A stretch of 64,000 nucleotides of DNA from Streptomyces sp. PTY087I2 (GTDB taxonomy: Bacteria; Actinomycetota; Actinomycetes; Streptomycetales; Streptomycetaceae): positions 118,606-182,605 of the forward strand of contig NZ_LZRD01000023.1 of NCBI RefSeq assembly GCF_001687325.1, given 5' to 3'. The notes under the pieces were generated by a model. It did not search any database. It was not told where the DNA came from and saw nothing but the letters and a program-made list of their open reading frames with translations. The translations under genes and the position numbers were made by a program. Every line of letters begins with the position of its first letter. The first letter of the stretch is position 1. This document shows, piece by piece, positions 61,396 through 64,000 of the stretch.

Positions 61396-62370
61396 GTGAG
61401 CAGGTTCCAGGTCGTCAGCGGCAAGGGCGGTACCGGTAAGACCACGGTCGCCGCCGCCCTCGCGCTCGCCCTCGCGACCGAGGGCAGGCGCACCCTTCTC
61501 GTCGAGGTCGAGGGCAGGCAGGGCATCGCCCAGCTCTTCGGTTCCGACGCGCTGCCCTACGAGGAGCGCAGGATCGCCGTCGCGCCGGGCGGCGGCGAGG
61601 TGTACGCGCTGGCGATCGACGCCGAACGCGCCCTCCTCGACTACCTCCAGATGTTCTACAAGCTCGGCAGCGCCGGCCGCGCCCTGAAGAAGCTCGGCGC
61701 GATCGACTTCGCCACCACCATCGCGCCCGGCGTCCGGGACGTCCTGCTGACCGGCAAGGCCTGCGAAGCCGTACGCCGCCAGGACAAGCGGGGCCGCTTC
61801 GTCTACGACCACGTGATCATGGACGCCCCGCCGACCGGCCGGATCACCCGCTTCCTGAACGTCAACGACGAGGTGGCCGGGCTGGCGAAGATCGGCCCGA
61901 TACACAACCAGGCCCAAGCGGTGATGCGGGTCCTGAAGTCCCCGCAGACCGCGGTCCACCTGGTGACGCTGCTGGAGGAGATGCCGGTCCAGGAGACCGC
62001 GGACGGCATCGCCGAGCTGCGCGCCGCCGAGCTGCCCGTGGGCAGCGTCTTCGTGAACATGGTCCGCCCGCATCTGCTGGACGAGGACGCCCTGCGCACC
62101 GCCGCGGGCGGCCGCCGCAAGGAGATCGCCAAGACGCTGACCCGGGCCGGAGTGACCGGCTCCGCCGCCCTCGTACGTCCCCTGGTCGCGCAGGCGGCCG
62201 AGCACGCCGAGCGGGTCGGCCTGGAGCGGGAGCAGCGCGCGGTGCTGGCCGGTCTCGGCCTGCCGACGGCGGAGCTGCCGCTGATGGGCGACGGGGTGGA
62301 CCTCGCCGCGCTGCACGACCTGGCCACGGAGCTCCGTAAGCAGGGCGCGGGGGAAGAGGGGGACGCATGA
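61396..62370 (+). CDS. ArsA/Get3-type ATPase, first of a pair
   Basis: This is a 324-residue cytoplasmic ATPase (GTG 61396). It has FQVVSGKGGTGKTTVAAAL, a double-Lys SIMIBI P-loop, and VIMDAPPTGRITRFL as switch II. It lacks the Cys residues of arsenite-binding ArsA. Get3-like roles (membrane protein or complex assembly) are possible. It overlaps the second ATPase gene (ATGA), so the two probably act together. It is divergent from the DUF4177 gene, 72 bases apart. Confidence 0.88.
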   Translation: MSRFQVVSGKGGTGKTTVAAALALALATEGRRTLLVEVEGRQGIAQLFGSDALPYEERRIAVAPGGGEVYALAIDAERALLDYLQMFYKLGSAGRALKKLGAIDFATTIAPGVRDVLLTGKACEAVRRQDKRGRFVYDHVIMDAPPTGRITRFLNVNDEVAGLAKIGPIHNQAQAVMRVLKSPQTAVHLVTLLEEMPVQETADGIAELRAAELPVGSVFVNMVRPHLLDEDALRTAAGGRRKEIAKTLTRAGVTGSAALVRPLVAQAAEHAERVGLEREQRAVLAGLGLPTAELPLMGDGVDLAALHDLATELRKQGAGEEGDA

Positions 62371-63908
62371 GCGCGGACACCGACGCTGTGCCCGGAGCCG
62401 GGCCGGACGCGGACGCTTCGCCCGGAACCGGCCCGGACACCGGCACCGTGCCCGGAGCCGGCCTGGACACCGACGCGCTGCTGGACGACGCGGGCATCCG
62501 GATCATCGTCTGCTGCGGCTCCGGCGGCGTCGGCAAGACCACGACCGCCGCGGCCCTCGGCGTACGGGCCGCCGAGCGCGGCCGGAAGGTCGTCGTCCTC
62601 ACCATCGACCCGGCCCGCCGGCTCGCCCAGTCCATGGGCATCGACCAGCTGGACAACGTGCCCCGCCGGGTCGACGGCATCGAAGGCGACGGCGAACTGC
62701 ACGCCATGATGCTCGACATGAAGCGGACCTTCGACGAGACCGTCGAGGCGCACGCGGACGCCGAGCGGGCGAAGGCCATCCTGGAGAACCCCTTCTACCA
62801 GTCCCTGTCGGCCGGGTTCGCCGGTACGCAGGAGTACATGGCGATGGAGAAGCTCGGGCAGCTGCGGGCGCGCGACGAGTGGGACCTGATCATCGTCGAC
62901 ACCCCGCCCTCGCGCTCCGCGCTGGACTTCCTGGACGCGCCGAAGCGGCTGGGGTCGTTCCTCGACGGGAAGTTCATCCGGCTGCTGATGGCGCCCGCGA
63001 AGGTGGGCGGCCGGGCCGGGATGAAGTTCCTCAATGTCGGTATGTCGATGATGAGCGGCACGCTGGGCAAGCTGCTCGGGGGCCAGTTCCTGCGGGACGT
63101 CCAGACGTTCGTCGCCGCGATGGACACCATGTTCGGCGGCTTCCGCAGCCGCGCGGACGCCACGTACAAGCTGCTCCAGGCGCCCGGCACGGCCTTCCTC
63201 GTGGTCGCGACGCCGGAGCGGGACGCGCTGCGCGAGGCCGCCTACTTCGTGGAACGGCTGGCCGCCGAGGACATGCCGCTGGCCGGTCTGGTCCTCAACC
63301 GCGTGCACGGCAGCGAGGCTTCGCGGCTCTCGGCGGAGCAGGCGCTGACCGCCGCAGAAAATCTTGACGACGCCCGCATTGTGGATCAGAGGGCCGGGAA
63401 AGCTGGCCTTGGTGACCGGGTAGCCCCCGACCCGGCGGTCACCGCTTCCGGAACGACCGAGCCGCCCCTCTCCCCCGAGGCCGGGCAGGCGTCCGGCCCG
63501 AAGACCTCAGCCGAGCACCAGGACACGACGGAGAACGAGCCGCCCCACGAGAACATCGCGCACGCCGCGACCGCCCCTGAGGGCGCCACCGTCGACGCAA
63601 CGGACATCGTCGACACCACAGACGCGACCGACACCACCGACGCCGCCCATGCGGTGGACACGGCCGACGCGCTCGACGTCATCAGCATCGAGGAACTGAC
63701 GGCGGGCCTCCTGCGCCTGCACGCCGAACGCATGCAGGTCGTCGCCCGCGAGAGCCGCACCCGCGACCGCTTCACCGTCCTCCACCCGGAGGTCCCGGTG
63801 ACGGCCGTGGAAGCGCTGCCCGGCGACGTACACGACCTGGACGGCCTCCGGGCCATCGGCGACCGGCTGGCGGACGGTTCCGCCCCGTCCCCGGCCGGAG
63901 CCGCGTAG
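62367..63908 (+). CDS. ArsA/Get3-type ATPase, second of a pair, with insert
   Basis: This protein has 513 residues. It begins with PGAGPD/PGTGPD repeats (1-40). The ATPase core follows with CCGSGGVGKTTTAAALG, where the first (signature) Lys of the P-loop is Ser, then TIDPARRLAQS and IIVDTPPSRSALDFLD. A low-complexity Asp/Thr/Ala insert (about 345-435, DTTDATDTTDA-like) splits the end of the domain, and a helical tail closes it. Together with the gene before it, it may form a heterodimer with one altered site. In S. coelicolor wblA follows this pair, from memory. Confidence 0.88.
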   Translation: MSADTDAVPGAGPDADASPGTGPDTGTVPGAGLDTDALLDDAGIRIIVCCGSGGVGKTTTAAALGVRAAERGRKVVVLTIDPARRLAQSMGIDQLDNVPRRVDGIEGDGELHAMMLDMKRTFDETVEAHADAERAKAILENPFYQSLSAGFAGTQEYMAMEKLGQLRARDEWDLIIVDTPPSRSALDFLDAPKRLGSFLDGKFIRLLMAPAKVGGRAGMKFLNVGMSMMSGTLGKLLGGQFLRDVQTFVAAMDTMFGGFRSRADATYKLLQAPGTAFLVVATPERDALREAAYFVERLAAEDMPLAGLVLNRVHGSEASRLSAEQALTAAENLDDARIVDQRAGKAGLGDRVAPDPAVTASGTTEPPLSPEAGQASGPKTSAEHQDTTENEPPHENIAHAATAPEGATVDATDIVDTTDATDTTDAAHAVDTADALDVISIEELTAGLLRLHAERMQVVARESRTRDRFTVLHPEVPVTAVEALPGDVHDLDGLRAIGDRLADGSAPSPAGAA

Positions 63909-64000
63909 AGCCGACGCCGCGCAAAGCCGGAGCCACGTACGTAAAGCCGACGCGGCGTGGAACCGGAGCCGCGTACGTGGATACGTAGAACCGACGCGCC
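63909..64000. other. Right edge, short direct repeats
   Basis: After the ATPase stop, GGAGCC(A/G)CGTACGT occurs twice with CCGACGC spacers. There are too few bases to see a gene. Confidence 0.35.

Overview
The window is about 72% GC with GC-rich third codon positions. It carries bldG, a Lys/Ala-tailed TopA, a membrane-fused Tmk, XRE/DUF5753-type regulators and NRPS genes. Together these point to a Streptomyces chromosome. From about 17.3 kb to the right end the gene order (tRNA-Thr, secreted hydrolase, holB, tmk, topA, methyltransferase, hppA, apgA-bldG, helicase, Tad locus, acs, nhaA, marP, nth, crp, two ArsA-type ATPases) matches, from memory, the bldG-to-crp core region of S. coelicolor. 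No database was searched.

Left part, 1-17.3 kb, accessory. It starts with the 5' end of an NRPS gene (minus strand, running off the left edge) whose first condensation domain lacks its N-terminal half. A plus-strand ABC exporter operon with its own YtrA-type GntR regulator follows. Next come a small-protein/XRE regulator pair, a dapF-like gene with a small partner divergent from a HutC-type GntR regulator, a two-helix membrane protein and a desaturase-like membrane enzyme. Two palindromes, CTGGTTAACCAG and CTGGTGCACCAG, lie before the GntR gene and before the desaturase gene and may share one repressor. A receptor-type Ser/Thr kinase gene is split by a one-base frameshift exactly at its HRDLKPSN loop. 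Beyond it lie a 172-bp MITE-like element and a lower-GC patch with an HTH gene and a frameshifted HTH relic, ending at tRNA-Thr(CGT).

Middle, 17.3-43.1 kb, core. Replication and nucleotide genes (holB, tmk, topA) all lie on the minus strand. They are followed by a methyltransferase, a lipoprotein, a K+-independent H+-pyrophosphatase, the ApgA/BldG partner-switching pair, a divergent DUF1998-type helicase, and a seven-gene Tad (Flp-pilus-like) operon from ssd to the TadE/TadG-like genes. The Tad operon has a recognisable Flp prepilin but no prepilin peptidase. Three intergenic gaps (27.8, 33.7 and 44.8 kb) hold unrelated degenerate GC-rich tandem repeats. A cluster of three DnaA-box-like 9-mers sits upstream of the Tad operon.

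Right part, 43.6-64 kb, core. This holds a HAD phosphatase, a degenerate Fic-fold protein, a CooC-like ATPase, a polysaccharide-deacetylase lipoprotein with 10-bp direct repeats just upstream, and acetyl-CoA synthetase. It continues with NhaA, a holin-X-like protein and epoxide-hydrolase-like protein pair, MarP protease, two NUDIX enzymes, endonuclease III with a Lys/Ala tail, Crp with a Crp-like site in its own leader, a metallo-beta-lactamase-fold hydrolase, RidA with a DUF4177 peptide, and two overlapping ArsA/Get3-type ATPases. Many gene ends carry strong, often U-tract-poor hairpins, as is usual in this genus.
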